From Gammaproteobacteria bacterium (GTDB taxonomy: Bacteria > Pseudomonadota > Gammaproteobacteria > Ga0077536): a stretch of DNA of 64,000 nucleotides. Below, in pieces: positions 35,362 to 44,217 of this stretch (its first letter is position 1; the number at the start of each line of letters is the position of its first letter). The stretch covers positions 186,001 through 250,000 of the forward strand of contig JACKNG010000001.1 of assembly GCA_024235015.1 (NCBI GenBank). The letters run 5' to 3'. The position numbers and the translations under genes are program-made. The notes under the pieces were generated by a model, which made no database searches, was not told the DNA's origin, and saw nothing but the letters and a program-made list of their open reading frames with translations.

Positions 35362-35495
35362 GGCAGGGCTCCTGGGCTTGCGGTCGAATTGGCAGGGCCG
35401 CGCATTCTATGAGAGCCCGCAGGGCTGAGCGAGCACTCGTGCGGGCGCCGGCCGGGGATACCGCGCCGCGAGGTGCGTGCTACAGTCTCGCCGCC

Positions 35496-36545
35496 ATGAG
35501 CCTGCCCGAGATCGAGATCCCCTGCCCCGACGACTGGCACCTGCACCTGCGCGACGCCGACATGCTCGGCGCGGTCCTCGCCGACACCGCGGCGGCCTTC
35601 GCCCGCGCCATCGTCATGCCCAATCTCAAGCCGCCGGTGACCACCGCCGCGATGGCCGTGGCCTACCGCGAGCGCATCCGCGCGGCGCTGCCGACGGCGA
35701 GCGCCTTCGAACCGCTCATGACCTGCTACCTGACCGACAACACGGATCCCGGCGACCTCGCCGCCGGCGCGCGCGACGGCGTGTTCACCGCGGCCAAGCT
35801 CTACCCGGCGGGCGCCACCACCAACTCGGACGCCGGGGTCACCGACGTCGCCCGTCTCGACCCGGTGCTGGCGGCGATGAGCGCGGCCGGCCTGCCGCTA
35901 CTGGTCCACGGCGAGGTCGTGGACGACACGGTCGACATCTTCGATCGCGAGGCGGTGTTCATCGAACGGGTGCTGGAACCGCTCAGGCGGCGCCACCCCG
36001 GGCTGCGCGTGGTGCTCGAACACGTCACCACCGCCGAGGCCGTCGCCTACGTGCGCGGCGCCGATCCGGCGCGCCTCGCCGCGACCATCACGCCGCACCA
36101 CCTGGTCATCAACCGCAACGCGCTGTTCGCCGGCGGCATCCGCCCGCACGTCTACTGCCTGCCGGTGGCCAAGCGTGAGCGCCATCGCCTGGCCCTGGTC
36201 GAAGCCGCCTGCTCGGGCGACGTGCATTTCTTCCTCGGCACCGATTCCGCGCCGCATACCGTCGCCGCCAAGGAGAATGCCTGCGGCTGCGCCGGCATCT
36301 ACAACAGCGTCACCGCCCTGGCCACCTACCTCGCGGTGTTCGAGGCGGCCGGCGCGCTCGGCCACTTCGAAGCCTTCGCCTGCCGCAACGGGCCGGCGTT
36401 CTACGGCCTGCCGGTGAATGCGCGGCGGGTGCGGTTCGGGCGGGGCGCGGCCTGGCAGCCACCGGCACAGCGCGCCACCGGCGCCGGCCCGGTACAGGTG
36501 TTCGCGCCGCCGCTGGAGCTGTGCTGGCAGCAGGTGGCCGGGTGA
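35496..36545 (+). CDS. pyrC: Dihydroorotase, E. coli PyrC type
   Basis: The 349-residue protein matches the class II (PyrC) dihydroorotase: metal ligands in DDWHLHLRD, a carboxylated Lys in FTAAKLYPAGATTNS, a His in LVHGEV and a further His in LEHVTT, then TDSAPH. It cyclises carbamoyl-aspartate in pyrimidine synthesis. ATG 35496 is preferred because the 29-codon upstream extension is Arg/Ala-rich. A TACAGT box lies just before it. Its stop overlaps the start of bioA (GTGA). Confidence 0.97.
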   Translation: MSLPEIEIPCPDDWHLHLRDADMLGAVLADTAAAFARAIVMPNLKPPVTTAAMAVAYRERIRAALPTASAFEPLMTCYLTDNTDPGDLAAGARDGVFTAAKLYPAGATTNSDAGVTDVARLDPVLAAMSAAGLPLLVHGEVVDDTVDIFDREAVFIERVLEPLRRRHPGLRVVLEHVTTAEAVAYVRGADPARLAATITPHHLVINRNALFAGGIRPHVYCLPVAKRERHRLALVEAACSGDVHFFLGTDSAPHTVAAKENACGCAGIYNSVTALATYLAVFEAAGALGHFEAFACRNGPAFYGLPVNARRVRFGRGAAWQPPAQRATGAGPVQVFAPPLELCWQQVAG

Positions 36546-37834
36546 GCGCGGCGCCGCCCTGGCTGGCCTGGGAACGCGCCCACGTCTGGCATCCCTACTC
36601 GACCCTGCAGGATCCGCCACCGGTGTTCGCGGTGGAGAGCGCCGCCGGGGTGCGCCTGCGCCTGGCCGACGGCCGCGAGCTGATCGACGGCATGGCCTCG
36701 TGGTGGTCGGCCATCCACGGCTACAACCACCCGGCGCTCAACGCGGCGGTCGAGGACCAGCTCGGGCGCATGGCCCACGTCATGTTCGGCGGCCTCACCC
36801 ACGCGCCGGCCGCGCGGCTGGCCGAGATCCTGGTCGAGGTCACGCCGGCCGGGCTCGAGCACGTGTTCTTCGCCGACTCCGGCTCGGTCGCGGTCGAGGT
36901 GGCAATCAAGATGGCCCTACAGTACCGCGCGGCACGCGGCGAGCACGGCCGGCGACGCCTGTTGACCCTGCGCGGCGGCTACCACGGCGACACCTTCGGC
37001 GCCATGGCGGTATGCGACCCGGTCACGGGCATGCACGGCCTGTTCCGCGGCGTGCTGCCCGAGCACGTGTTCGTGCCGCGACCCGAGGTGCGTTTCGGCG
37101 CGCCCTGGGATGCCGCCGACATCGAGCCGCTGGTGGCGGCCGTCGATGCCCACGGCGAGGAACTCGCCGCGGTGATCCTCGAACCCGTGGTGCAGGGCGC
37201 CGGCGGCATGTGGTTCTACCACCCCGAGTACCTGGCCGCCGTGCGCCGCGTGTGCGATGCCGCCGGGCTGCTCCTCATCGCCGACGAGATCGCGACCGGC
37301 TTCGGCCGCAGCGGGGCGCTGTTCGCCTGCGACCACGCCGGCATCGCGCCCGACATCCTGTGCCTGGGCAAGGGCCTGACCGGCGGCTATATGACGCTCG
37401 CCGCCACGCTCACCAATGCGCACGTCGCCGACACCATCTGCGGCGCCGAACCGGGCGTGTTCATGCACGGCCCGACCTTCATGGCCAACCCGCTGGCCTG
37501 CGCGGTGGCGCGCGCCAGTATCGAGCTGCTGCTGGCCGACGACTGGGCGGCCGAGGTCGGGCGCATCGAGCGGCGCCTGGCCGCGGGGCTCGCGCCCTGC
37601 CGCGCCCTGCCCCAGGTCGCCGACGTACGCGTGCTCGGTGCCATCGGCGTGGTCGAACTGCACCAGCCGGTCGACATGCGGGTAGTGCCTCAGGCCTTCG
37701 TCGACCGCGGCGTGTGGGTACGGCCCTTCGGCCGCCTGGTCTACGTCATGCCGCCCTACGTCACCGACGATGCCGATCTCGACACCCTGTGCTCGGCCAT
37801 CGGCGCGGTGGTCGACGGACTGCCCGTGCCGTGA
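36542..37834 (+). CDS. bioA: Adenosylmethionine-8-amino-7-oxononanoate aminotransferase
   Basis: The 430-residue protein is BioA: WHPYSTLQDPPPV near the start, a substrate-specific WWSAIHGYNHP, class III aminotransferase ADEIATGFGRSG and PLP lysine in CLGKGLTGGYM, and FMHGPTFMANPLAC. It transfers an amino group from S-adenosylmethionine to KAPA in biotin synthesis. GTG 36542 overlaps the pyrC stop by the sequence GTGA, giving translational coupling; an upstream GTG at 36521 would add seven odd codons. No other biotin gene is in the window. Confidence 0.96.
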   Translation: MSAAPPWLAWERAHVWHPYSTLQDPPPVFAVESAAGVRLRLADGRELIDGMASWWSAIHGYNHPALNAAVEDQLGRMAHVMFGGLTHAPAARLAEILVEVTPAGLEHVFFADSGSVAVEVAIKMALQYRAARGEHGRRRLLTLRGGYHGDTFGAMAVCDPVTGMHGLFRGVLPEHVFVPRPEVRFGAPWDAADIEPLVAAVDAHGEELAAVILEPVVQGAGGMWFYHPEYLAAVRRVCDAAGLLLIADEIATGFGRSGALFACDHAGIAPDILCLGKGLTGGYMTLAATLTNAHVADTICGAEPGVFMHGPTFMANPLACAVARASIELLLADDWAAEVGRIERRLAAGLAPCRALPQVADVRVLGAIGVVELHQPVDMRVVPQAFVDRGVWVRPFGRLVYVMPPYVTDDADLDTLCSAIGAVVDGLPVP

Positions 37835-38367
37835 GCGACGCCGGACTGCCCGCCTTCGACGACGAGGTCGTGCGCGCGATGGCGCGCTGGCCCGACGTAC
37901 CGCAATGCTTCGGCTGGCTCGGGCTCGACCGCCGCGGCGGCTGGCGTATCCGTGGCGAGGCCATCACCCACGCGCGTGCGCTGGCCTTCCTCGGCCGCCA
38001 TTACCGTGCCGACGCGCAGGGCCGCTGGTACGTGCAGAACGGTCCGCAGCAGGTCTTCGTCACGCTCGACTACACGCCTTGGATCCTGCGCTACGACGGC
38101 GCCGGCCTGACCACCCACACCGGGGTGGCGGCCGGCGCGCCGCGGCTCGCCTGCCTCGACGACGAGGGCAACGTGCTGCTGGACACGCCGCTCGGCATCG
38201 GCCTGCTCGACGATCGCGATCTCGCCGCCTTCGACGCCTTGATCGAGTACCGCGACGACACGCCCGCGGCGCTGGGCTGGCCGGGCGGTCCGCGCCTGGC
38301 GTTCACCGCCATCGCCCGCGCCGCGGTGCCGGCGCGCTTCGGCTTCGTCGCCGCGCCCGCGGCCTGA
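37831..38367 (+). CDS. Conserved protein of unknown function coupled to bioA
   Basis: This 178-residue protein starts at GTG 37831, overlapping the bioA stop (GTGA). It contains VPQCFGWLGLDRRGGWRIRGE, FLGRHYRADAQGRWYVQNGPQQVFV and TLDYTPWILRYDG, with many aromatic residues and no signal or membrane segment. I recall similar roughly 180-residue proteins with only DUF names in Beta- and Gammaproteobacteria, but cannot give the number safely. Coupling to pyrC-bioA implies co-expression; a function in cofactor metabolism would be a guess. Confidence 0.85.
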   Translation: MSDAGLPAFDDEVVRAMARWPDVPQCFGWLGLDRRGGWRIRGEAITHARALAFLGRHYRADAQGRWYVQNGPQQVFVTLDYTPWILRYDGAGLTTHTGVAAGAPRLACLDDEGNVLLDTPLGIGLLDDRDLAAFDALIEYRDDTPAALGWPGGPRLAFTAIARAAVPARFGFVAAPAA

Positions 38368-38416
38368 GCGTCGCCCGCCGCTCGCCGTCGCCACATCGCG
38401 CGGAACTGACGAGGCG

Positions 38417-39100
38417 ATGTTCCCCATCCACGACGACAACCCGACACGCTGCCGGCCCTACGTCACCCTCGCCCTCATCGGGCTCGACCTGTGGGCCTGG
38501 GCGGCCCTGGCGGTGGCGGGTGAACCGATCGCCGAGCGTGCCCACTTCGCCTTCGGCCTGGTCCCGGCCGTCCTCACCGGCCATGCCGCGTTGCCACCCG
38601 GACTGCAGCTGCTGTTCCCGCCGCTGAGCCTGGTCACGGCGCTGTTCCTGCACGCCGGCGTGCTCCACCTCGTCGGCAACCTGCTCTACCTGTGGGTGTT
38701 CGGCAACAACGTCGAGGACGCCCTCGGGCACCGCCGTTTCCTCGCCTTCTACCTCGGCTGCGGGGTGTTCGCCGGGCTGGTCCAGGCCTGCGCCGCGCCG
38801 CTGGTCACGGTGCCGGTGATCGGGGCCAGCGGCGCGGTGTCCGGCGTGCTCGGCGCCTACCTGCTGCTGCACCCCCGCGCCAGCGTGCTGGTGATGCTGC
38901 CGCTCGGCATCATCCTGCACCCGGTACGCCTGCCGGCCGCCGCGCTGCTGGTGGGGTGGTTCGTGCTGCAACTGGCCAATTCCCTGCTCAGCGGCCCGGG
39001 CCAGGGTGACGTCGCCTGGTATGCCCACCTCGGCGGCTTCGTCTGCGGCCTGGCCGGGGTGCTCTTCCTCAAGCGGCGCGACGCGCCGTTGTTCGCCTGA
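38417..39100 (+). CDS. Rhomboid-family intramembrane serine protease
   Basis: The 227-residue polytopic protein has about six transmembrane helices and the rhomboid dyad: Ser138 in GASGAVSG and His204 in WYAHLGG, with Asn88 in HLVGNLLYLWVFG for the oxyanion hole. The FGNNVEDALGH loop fits the L1 region. It cleaves membrane substrates within or near the bilayer. It has no soluble extra domain. The next gene starts nine bases after its stop, so the rhomboid and PutP-like genes may be co-transcribed. Confidence 0.95.
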   Translation: MFPIHDDNPTRCRPYVTLALIGLDLWAWAALAVAGEPIAERAHFAFGLVPAVLTGHAALPPGLQLLFPPLSLVTALFLHAGVLHLVGNLLYLWVFGNNVEDALGHRRFLAFYLGCGVFAGLVQACAAPLVTVPVIGASGAVSGVLGAYLLLHPRASVLVMLPLGIILHPVRLPAAALLVGWFVLQLANSLLSGPGQGDVAWYAHLGGFVCGLAGVLFLKRRDAPLFA

Positions 39101-39108
39101 GTGCGTCG

Positions 39109-40479
39109 ATGATCGCCGGCGGTTTCGCGCTCTACCTGCTGGTCATCGCCGCCATCGCCGTGGTCGCCTGGCGGCGCACCCGCGACATCGCCGATTACCT
39201 GCTCGGCGGCCGGCGCACTTCGCCGTGGGTGGCCGCCCTGAGCGCCGGTGCCTCGGACATGAGCGGCTGGCTGCTGCTCGGCCTGCCGGGCCTGGCCGTG
39301 ATCGCACCGGCCAGCGCGGCGTGGACCGCGGCCGGCCTGCTCGTCGGCACCTGGCTCAACTGGCGCCTGGTCGCGCAGCCCCTGCGCGAAGCCAGCGCGT
39401 CGCTGGGCGCGCTCACCCTGCCCGACTTCCTCGCCCGGCGCTTTCCGCGCCAGGCCGGCCCGCTGCGGGTGCTGACCGCGCTGACCATCGTGGTGTTCTT
39501 CCTGCTCTACACCAGTGCCGGGCTGGTCGCCGGCGGCAAGCTGTTCAACACCGTGTTCGGCCTGGCCTATGGCGAGGCGGTGGTGCTGGGCGCACTGCTC
39601 ATCCTCGCCTACACCCTGTGCGGCGGTTTTCTCGCCGTGACCTGGACAGACGCCTTCCAGGCCCTCCTGATGAGTGCCGCCCTGCTGCTGGTCAGCGGCC
39701 TGCTGGTGGCCGCCCCGCCGCCCGCGGCGCCGACGGCCACGGTCACGTCCGCGCCCGGCCCGGCGGCGGTGGTGTCGGCCCTGGCCTGGGGCCTCGGCTA
39801 TTTCGGCCAGCCGCACATCCTGGCGCGCTTCATGGCGCTGGCGGCGCCGGCGCGCGCCGCCCGCGCGCGGCACATCGCGGTGAGTTGGACCGGTCTCGGC
39901 CTGGTTACCGCCGTCGTCATCGGCAGCGCCGGCGCCGGCCTGGTCGGTGCCGGCGACGATCCCGAACGGGTTTTCATGCTCGCCGTCGCCGATCGCTTCC
40001 CGCCCTGGTTGGCAGGCTTCTGCCTGGCCGCCATCCTGGCTGCCGTCATGAGCACGGCCGACTCCCAGCTCCTGGTCACGGCCGCCGCGCTGGCCGAAGA
40101 CCTGCTGCCACGGGCCGGGCAGGGCAGCGCGGCACGGCGGCTGCGCAACGGGCGCATCGCGGTGGCGGTGGTCGCGGTCGCGGCCTGCGCGCTCGCCCTC
40201 GACCCGGAGTCCGGCGTGTTCGCCCTGGTCGCGCGGGCCTGGGCCGGTTTCGGCGCGACGCTGGGGCCGGTCCTGCTGATCGCGCTGTACGCCCGCCGTG
40301 CGAGCGGACGCGGCGCCGTCGCCGGCTTGCTCGGCGGCGCGGTCGTCGTCTCGGCCTGGCCGTTGTTGCCGGGCGACGGCTTCGGCGTCTACGAACTGCT
40401 GCCCGGCTTCGTCGCCGCCCTCGCGCTCAATCTCGGCGTCAACCGGTTGCAGGCCCGGGCCGAGGACGGGCCGGCATGA
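39109..40479 (+). CDS. Sodium:solute symporter (PutP-like)
   Basis: The 456-residue protein has about twelve to thirteen transmembrane helices and SSS-family motifs: YLLGGRRTSPWVAALSAGASDMSGWLLLGLPG (here cited by its parts ASDMSGW and LGLPG), the FLAVTWTDAFQA signature and GYFGQPHILARFMA. These match the sodium/proline symporter PutP more than other SSS members. It imports proline or a similar solute with sodium. The ATG 39109 follows the rhomboid gene by nine bases. Its stop overlaps the start of the next gene (ATGA). Confidence 0.92.
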   Translation: MIAGGFALYLLVIAAIAVVAWRRTRDIADYLLGGRRTSPWVAALSAGASDMSGWLLLGLPGLAVIAPASAAWTAAGLLVGTWLNWRLVAQPLREASASLGALTLPDFLARRFPRQAGPLRVLTALTIVVFFLLYTSAGLVAGGKLFNTVFGLAYGEAVVLGALLILAYTLCGGFLAVTWTDAFQALLMSAALLLVSGLLVAAPPPAAPTATVTSAPGPAAVVSALAWGLGYFGQPHILARFMALAAPARAARARHIAVSWTGLGLVTAVVIGSAGAGLVGAGDDPERVFMLAVADRFPPWLAGFCLAAILAAVMSTADSQLLVTAAALAEDLLPRAGQGSAARRLRNGRIAVAVVAVAACALALDPESGVFALVARAWAGFGATLGPVLLIALYARRASGRGAVAGLLGGAVVVSAWPLLPGDGFGVYELLPGFVAALALNLGVNRLQARAEDGPA

Positions 40480-42236
40480 GTGCCGCGCCGGAACTCGTCT
40501 ACGACGGCGACTGTACGTTCTGTGCGGCCTGGGTGCGCTACTGGGCGCGTCGCGGCGGCACGCACATCGCCTATCGTCCCCTGCAGGTCGCGGCGGCCGA
40601 CCACCCCACCGTCGCGCCGGCGGATTTCGTCGCCGCCATCCACCTCTTCGAGCCCGACGGCCGCCACACGCGCGGCGCCGCCGCGGCGTTCCGCGTACTC
40701 GCCCTCACCGGCGCGCCGCTGTGGTGGTGGCTGTACCTCCGCTCAGGGCTGTTCGCACGGGCCAGCGAGGGCGCCTACCGTGGCGTTGCCCGCCGGCGCG
40801 GCGCGGCCTTTGCGGCGATGCGCCTGCTGTGGGGGGACGAGCGCCATCCCGCCACCTACGCCGTCGCGAGTGCGCTGTTCCTGCGCCTGGTCGCGCTCGT
40901 CTACCTCGCCGCGTTCGCCTCCCTCGGCAGCCAGGTCGTGGGCCTGCTGGGCGCGCACGGCATCCTGCCGGCCGGCGAATTCCTCGCCGCGGCCAGGGCG
41001 GCCTTCGGCCCGGGCGCCTGGCTGCGCTTCCCCAGCCTGTTCTGGCTGGGTGTCTCCGATGGCGCCCTGCTCGGCGCCTGCATGGCCGGTGGCCTGGCGG
41101 CCGTCGCGGCCGCCTGCGGCTACCGGGTCCTGCCCGCGCTCGCCGCGTGCTACCTGCTCTACCTGTCGCTGTTCAGCGTCGGCCAGGACTTCCTCGCCTT
41201 CCAGTGGGACCTGCTGCTGCTCGAAGCCGGCTTCCTCGCCCTGTTCCTGCGCATCGGCTCGCCGTGGATTCCGCGCCTGTTCCGCCTGCTGCTGTTCCGT
41301 TTCATGTTCCTGGCCGGCTGCGTCAAGCTGCTGAGCGGCGATCCCACCTGGCAGCACCTCGCTGCCCTCGATTTCCACTACGAGACCCAGCCGCTGCCGA
41401 CCCCGCTGGCCTGGTACATGCACCAGTTACCGCGTTGGTTCGATCACCTGTGCGTGGCCGGTACCTTCGTCGTCGAGTTGGTGCTGCCGTGGCTGATCTT
41501 CGCGCCGCGCCGGCCACGCATGCTCGCCGCCGCCGGCATCGCGCTGCTCGAGCTCGGCATTCTGCTGACCGGAAACTACAACTTCTTCAACCTGTTGACC
41601 CTGGCCCTGCTGGTGTTCCTGTTCGACGACGCCCAGTTCGGCCGTGCGCCGGCCGCGGCGACGCGGCGCGGGACGCTGGCGCGGGCACTGCTCGGCGCCG
41701 GGCTCGCCGTGATGCTGGCCCTGAACCTCCTCCACCTCGCCCGGCCCTTCGGCACGACCGCCCTCACCCGCGCGCTGGCCGCGGCGGCAGAGCCGTTCGA
41801 GCCCTGGCGCATCGTCAACGCCTACGGCGTGTTCGCGGTGATGACGACCACCCGCCCCGAGATCGTCGTCGAGGCTTCGCAGGACGGCCGCACGTGGCGG
41901 CCCTACCGCTTCCGCTACAAGCCCGGCGACCCGACCCGCGCGCCGCGCTGGAACATTCCCCACCAGCCGCGCCTCGACTGGCAGATGTGGTTCGCCGCGC
42001 TCGGCGACGCCGGCCACACGCCCTGGTTCGGCAACTTCCTGGTGCGCCTGCTGGCGGCCGAGCCGAGCGTGCTCGCCCTGCTCCGGGAAGCGCCGTTCGG
42101 CGCCAGGCGACCGCGTTTCGTACGTGCCCGCCTCTACGATTACCGCTTCACCGACCGCGCCGAGCGCGCGCGCAAGGGCGCGGTGTGGCGGCGCGAGCCG
42201 CTCGGCCTGTACTACCCGCCAGTGCGCCTGCCGTGA
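40476..42236 (+). CDS. DCC-thioredoxin-like domain fused to a lipase-maturation-factor-like membrane protein
   Basis: This 586-residue protein joins two families. Residues 1 to about 115 form a DCC (DUF393) domain with VYDGDCTFCAAWVRY, the DxxCxxC signature of putative thiol-disulfide oxidoreductases. From about residue 125 it continues as an LMF1/2-like multi-pass protein, with FQWDLLLLEAGFLALF, FMFLAGCVKLLSGDPTW and a soluble end containing AYGVFAVMTTTRPEIVVE. LMF proteins in animals help secreted lipases fold. ATG 40476 overlaps the symporter stop. A role in folding an exported, disulfide-bearing lipase is inferred. Confidence 0.9.
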   Translation: MSAAPELVYDGDCTFCAAWVRYWARRGGTHIAYRPLQVAAADHPTVAPADFVAAIHLFEPDGRHTRGAAAAFRVLALTGAPLWWWLYLRSGLFARASEGAYRGVARRRGAAFAAMRLLWGDERHPATYAVASALFLRLVALVYLAAFASLGSQVVGLLGAHGILPAGEFLAAARAAFGPGAWLRFPSLFWLGVSDGALLGACMAGGLAAVAAACGYRVLPALAACYLLYLSLFSVGQDFLAFQWDLLLLEAGFLALFLRIGSPWIPRLFRLLLFRFMFLAGCVKLLSGDPTWQHLAALDFHYETQPLPTPLAWYMHQLPRWFDHLCVAGTFVVELVLPWLIFAPRRPRMLAAAGIALLELGILLTGNYNFFNLLTLALLVFLFDDAQFGRAPAAATRRGTLARALLGAGLAVMLALNLLHLARPFGTTALTRALAAAAEPFEPWRIVNAYGVFAVMTTTRPEIVVEASQDGRTWRPYRFRYKPGDPTRAPRWNIPHQPRLDWQMWFAALGDAGHTPWFGNFLVRLLAAEPSVLALLREAPFGARRPRFVRARLYDYRFTDRAERARKGAVWRREPLGLYYPPVRLP

Positions 42237-42853
42237 GCACCCCGCTGCTGCGAGTTGTGCTGGTGGCGTGGGGCCTGCTCGCACTCGCCGCCTGCAGCGA
42301 CGACGAGCCGGCGTGGCCGCCACTGGCCGCCGACGCCGTCATCCTCGCCTACGGCGACAGCCTGACCCACGGTACCGGCGCCGCGGCGGACGCCAGCTAC
42401 CCGGCGGTGCTGGCCGCGATCAGCGGCCACCGGGTGGTCAACGCCGGCGTGCCCGGCGAGGTCAGCGCCGCCGGCCTGGCCCGCCTCGGCGGCGTGCTCG
42501 AGCGCGTGCGGCCGGCGCTGGTCATCCTCTGCCACGGCGGCAACGACATGCTGCGCAAGCTGAACCGCGAGGCCGCCGCGGCCAACCTGGAAGCGATGAT
42601 CGCCCTCGCCCGCCAACACGGCGCACGGGTGCTGCTGCTCGGCGTACCGGCCCCGGGACTGCTGCTCAGCACGGCCGGGTTCTACCACGAGGTCGCGGCG
42701 CATACCGGCGCCCCGCTGCTCGACGAGGCCCTGGCCGACATCCTCGGCCAGGCTGCGCTCAAGGCCGACCCGGTCCACCCCAACGCGGCGGGGTACCGCG
42801 AACTCGCCGACCGGATCGCCGCGCGCCTGCGCCGGCTCGGGGCCCTGCCTTGA
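42233..42853 (+). CDS. SGNH/GDSL-family lipoprotein hydrolase (arylesterase-like)
   Basis: The 206-residue protein begins with a lipoprotein signal, LLALAAC with lipobox Cys21, so it should be anchored in the membrane facing the periplasm. It has all four SGNH blocks: GDSLTHG (Ser), a Gly in NAGVPGE, GGNDM (Asn) and DPVHPN (Asp, His). It resembles TesA-type thioesterase/arylesterases. GTG 42233 overlaps the previous stop (GTGA), which couples it to the LMF fusion; that makes it a natural client of that folding factor, but this is only inferred from context. Confidence 0.92.
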   Translation: MSTPLLRVVLVAWGLLALAACSDDEPAWPPLAADAVILAYGDSLTHGTGAAADASYPAVLAAISGHRVVNAGVPGEVSAAGLARLGGVLERVRPALVILCHGGNDMLRKLNREAAAANLEAMIALARQHGARVLLLGVPAPGLLLSTAGFYHEVAAHTGAPLLDEALADILGQAALKADPVHPNAAGYRELADRIAARLRRLGALP

Positions 42854-42945
42854 CCCGCGCGTCGCGTGCACGCAGGGCGATGCTTGTGGGAACATTGCCG
42901 CCGCCGCGGGGTCTCTGCCCCGCTCCGACCCAGTAAAGGAAAACC

Positions 42946-43626
42946 ATGAAGCTCCGTCACCTGTTCTGCCTGCTCGCAACCTTCGCCGTGGCCGGCCAGG
43001 CCGCCGCCGTCGGCACCTCGCTGGAGACCGACGCCGAGAAGTACAGCTATGCCATCGGCATCAACTTCGCCCAGAGCCTGATGCGCCAGGGCGTGCCGCT
43101 GGATGCCGACGCCGCCTACATGGCCATCCGCGACGCGCTCGAGGGTGCCGAACCGCGCCTGTCGGCCGACGCCATGAGCGACGCCCTGCGTGCCGAAGCC
43201 CAGCGCGCCGGTGAGCGCAAGCGCGCCATGGCCGGCGAGAACCTCAAGCGCGGCCAGGCCTACATGGCCGAGAACAAGACCAAGGAAGGCGTCACAACCC
43301 TGCCCAACGGCATCCAGTACGAGATCCTGCGCAAGGGCGACGGCGACCACCCCAAGCCGACCGACACCGTCACCGTGCACTACACCGGCACCCTGGTCGA
43401 CGGCCGCGAGTTCGACAGTTCCAAGCGTCGCGGCGAGCCGGCCACGTTCGGTCTCGACGGTGTCATCGAGGGCTGGCGCGAGGTCTTGCCGCTGATGCGC
43501 AAGGGGTCGCGCTGGCTGGTGACCATCCCGCCCGACCTGGCGTACGGCCTCAACGGCGCCGGTTCGGCCATCGGTCCCAACGAGACCCTGATCTTCGAAA
43601 TCGAGTTGCTGGACATCGGCGGCTGA
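42946..43626 (+). CDS. Exported FKBP-type peptidyl-prolyl isomerase (Mip/FkpA-like)
   Basis: The 226-residue protein has a signal peptide (MKLRHLFCLLATFAVAGQAAA), an FKBP-N helical dimerisation domain (about residues 25-115, with YSYAIGINFAQSL) and a carboxy-terminal FKBP domain with TVTVHYTGTLVDGREFDSS, GVIEGWREVLPLM and IPPDLAYG. It is a periplasmic folding catalyst. AAAGGA precedes ATG 42946. A hairpin (GCGGGG/CCCCGC) lies in the leader at about 42906-42923. Confidence 0.95.
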   Translation: MKLRHLFCLLATFAVAGQAAAVGTSLETDAEKYSYAIGINFAQSLMRQGVPLDADAAYMAIRDALEGAEPRLSADAMSDALRAEAQRAGERKRAMAGENLKRGQAYMAENKTKEGVTTLPNGIQYEILRKGDGDHPKPTDTVTVHYTGTLVDGREFDSSKRRGEPATFGLDGVIEGWREVLPLMRKGSRWLVTIPPDLAYGLNGAGSAIGPNETLIFEIELLDIGG

Positions 43627-43633
43627 AGCACCG

Positions 43634-43670
43634 CCGCGGCCGTGGGCGGCCGGGCCGCCGACGGCCGCGG
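43634..43670 (+). other. Long GC hairpin after the FKBP gene
   Basis: CCGCGGCCGT pairs with ACGGCCGCGG, and inside it GGCGGC pairs with GCCGCC around a CGG loop, giving 16 base pairs with one G-G mismatch. It starts eight bases after the FKBP stop. No T-run follows, so it may be a Rho-dependent pause or 3'-end stabiliser. Confidence 0.55.
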
Positions 43671-43760
43671 GTATGCGCGCTGCGTCGCCGGTGCGTTGCC
43701 GGCCACTCCCGCTGCCGACTAAACTGCAGAACCAGCGCTCAAGCCAGGCTCAGAAGAACG

Positions 43761-44039
43761 ATGATCGAGATCGAGGACAAGGGCCGCGAAGCGGGCCACG
43801 CGGTGTTCAACGTGGTGGTCTCCGACTCCGCGGGCAAGACTCAGCACCGCGTCACCCTCTCGGACGAAACCTACCAGCGGCTGACCGGCGGACGCATCAC
43901 GCCCGTCGCCTGCATCGATGCCGCGTTCCGCTTCCTGCTCGAACGCGAGGCCAAGACCGACATCCTGCCGAGCTTCGACCTGAACGTCATCCAGCTCTAC
44001 CACGCCAACTTCGAAAAAGAATTCCACAACTACATGTAA
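43761..44039 (+). CDS. Small acidic protein of unknown function
   Basis: The 92-residue protein starts MIEIEDKGREAGH with AGAAG upstream. It contains alternating strands (AVFNVVVSDSAGKTQHRVTLS), a helix (CIDAAFRFLLERE) and ends LYHANFEKEFHNYM. No Cys pair, signal or membrane segment is present. The regular strand-helix pattern and absence of low-complexity sequence indicate a real protein, but I do not recognise its family. A weak GGGGG/CCCCC hairpin follows its stop. It is not obviously linked to its neighbours. Confidence 0.72.
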   Translation: MIEIEDKGREAGHAVFNVVVSDSAGKTQHRVTLSDETYQRLTGGRITPVACIDAAFRFLLEREAKTDILPSFDLNVIQLYHANFEKEFHNYM

Positions 44040-44217
44040 GCGGGGGTTGCCAGCCCCCCCGCTGCGACGGCCCCGAGGGACCTGGCCGCGTGGCGCAGTC
44101 ACGGGTGACCAGTCATGCGCCCGCTCGAACTGCACCCGCACGGCTTGCCTGACGCCCTCGTGGGACGCTTTTGCGACGGCGTTGGTTTCCTAGACAGCCG
44201 CGGCGCGCCGCCGGCGC

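Noticed and set aside
39006..40475. Amino-terminal extension of the DCC/LMF frame to give 1076 residues
   Set aside because: This part overlaps the symporter gene in another frame and is Arg/Ala-rich; the true start is ATG 40476 overlapping the symporter stop.
44042..44058. GGGGG/CCCCC hairpin as terminator of the 92-residue gene
   Set aside because: The stem is short, relies on G-T pairs to extend, and has no T-run; it could pause polymerase but is not convincing.
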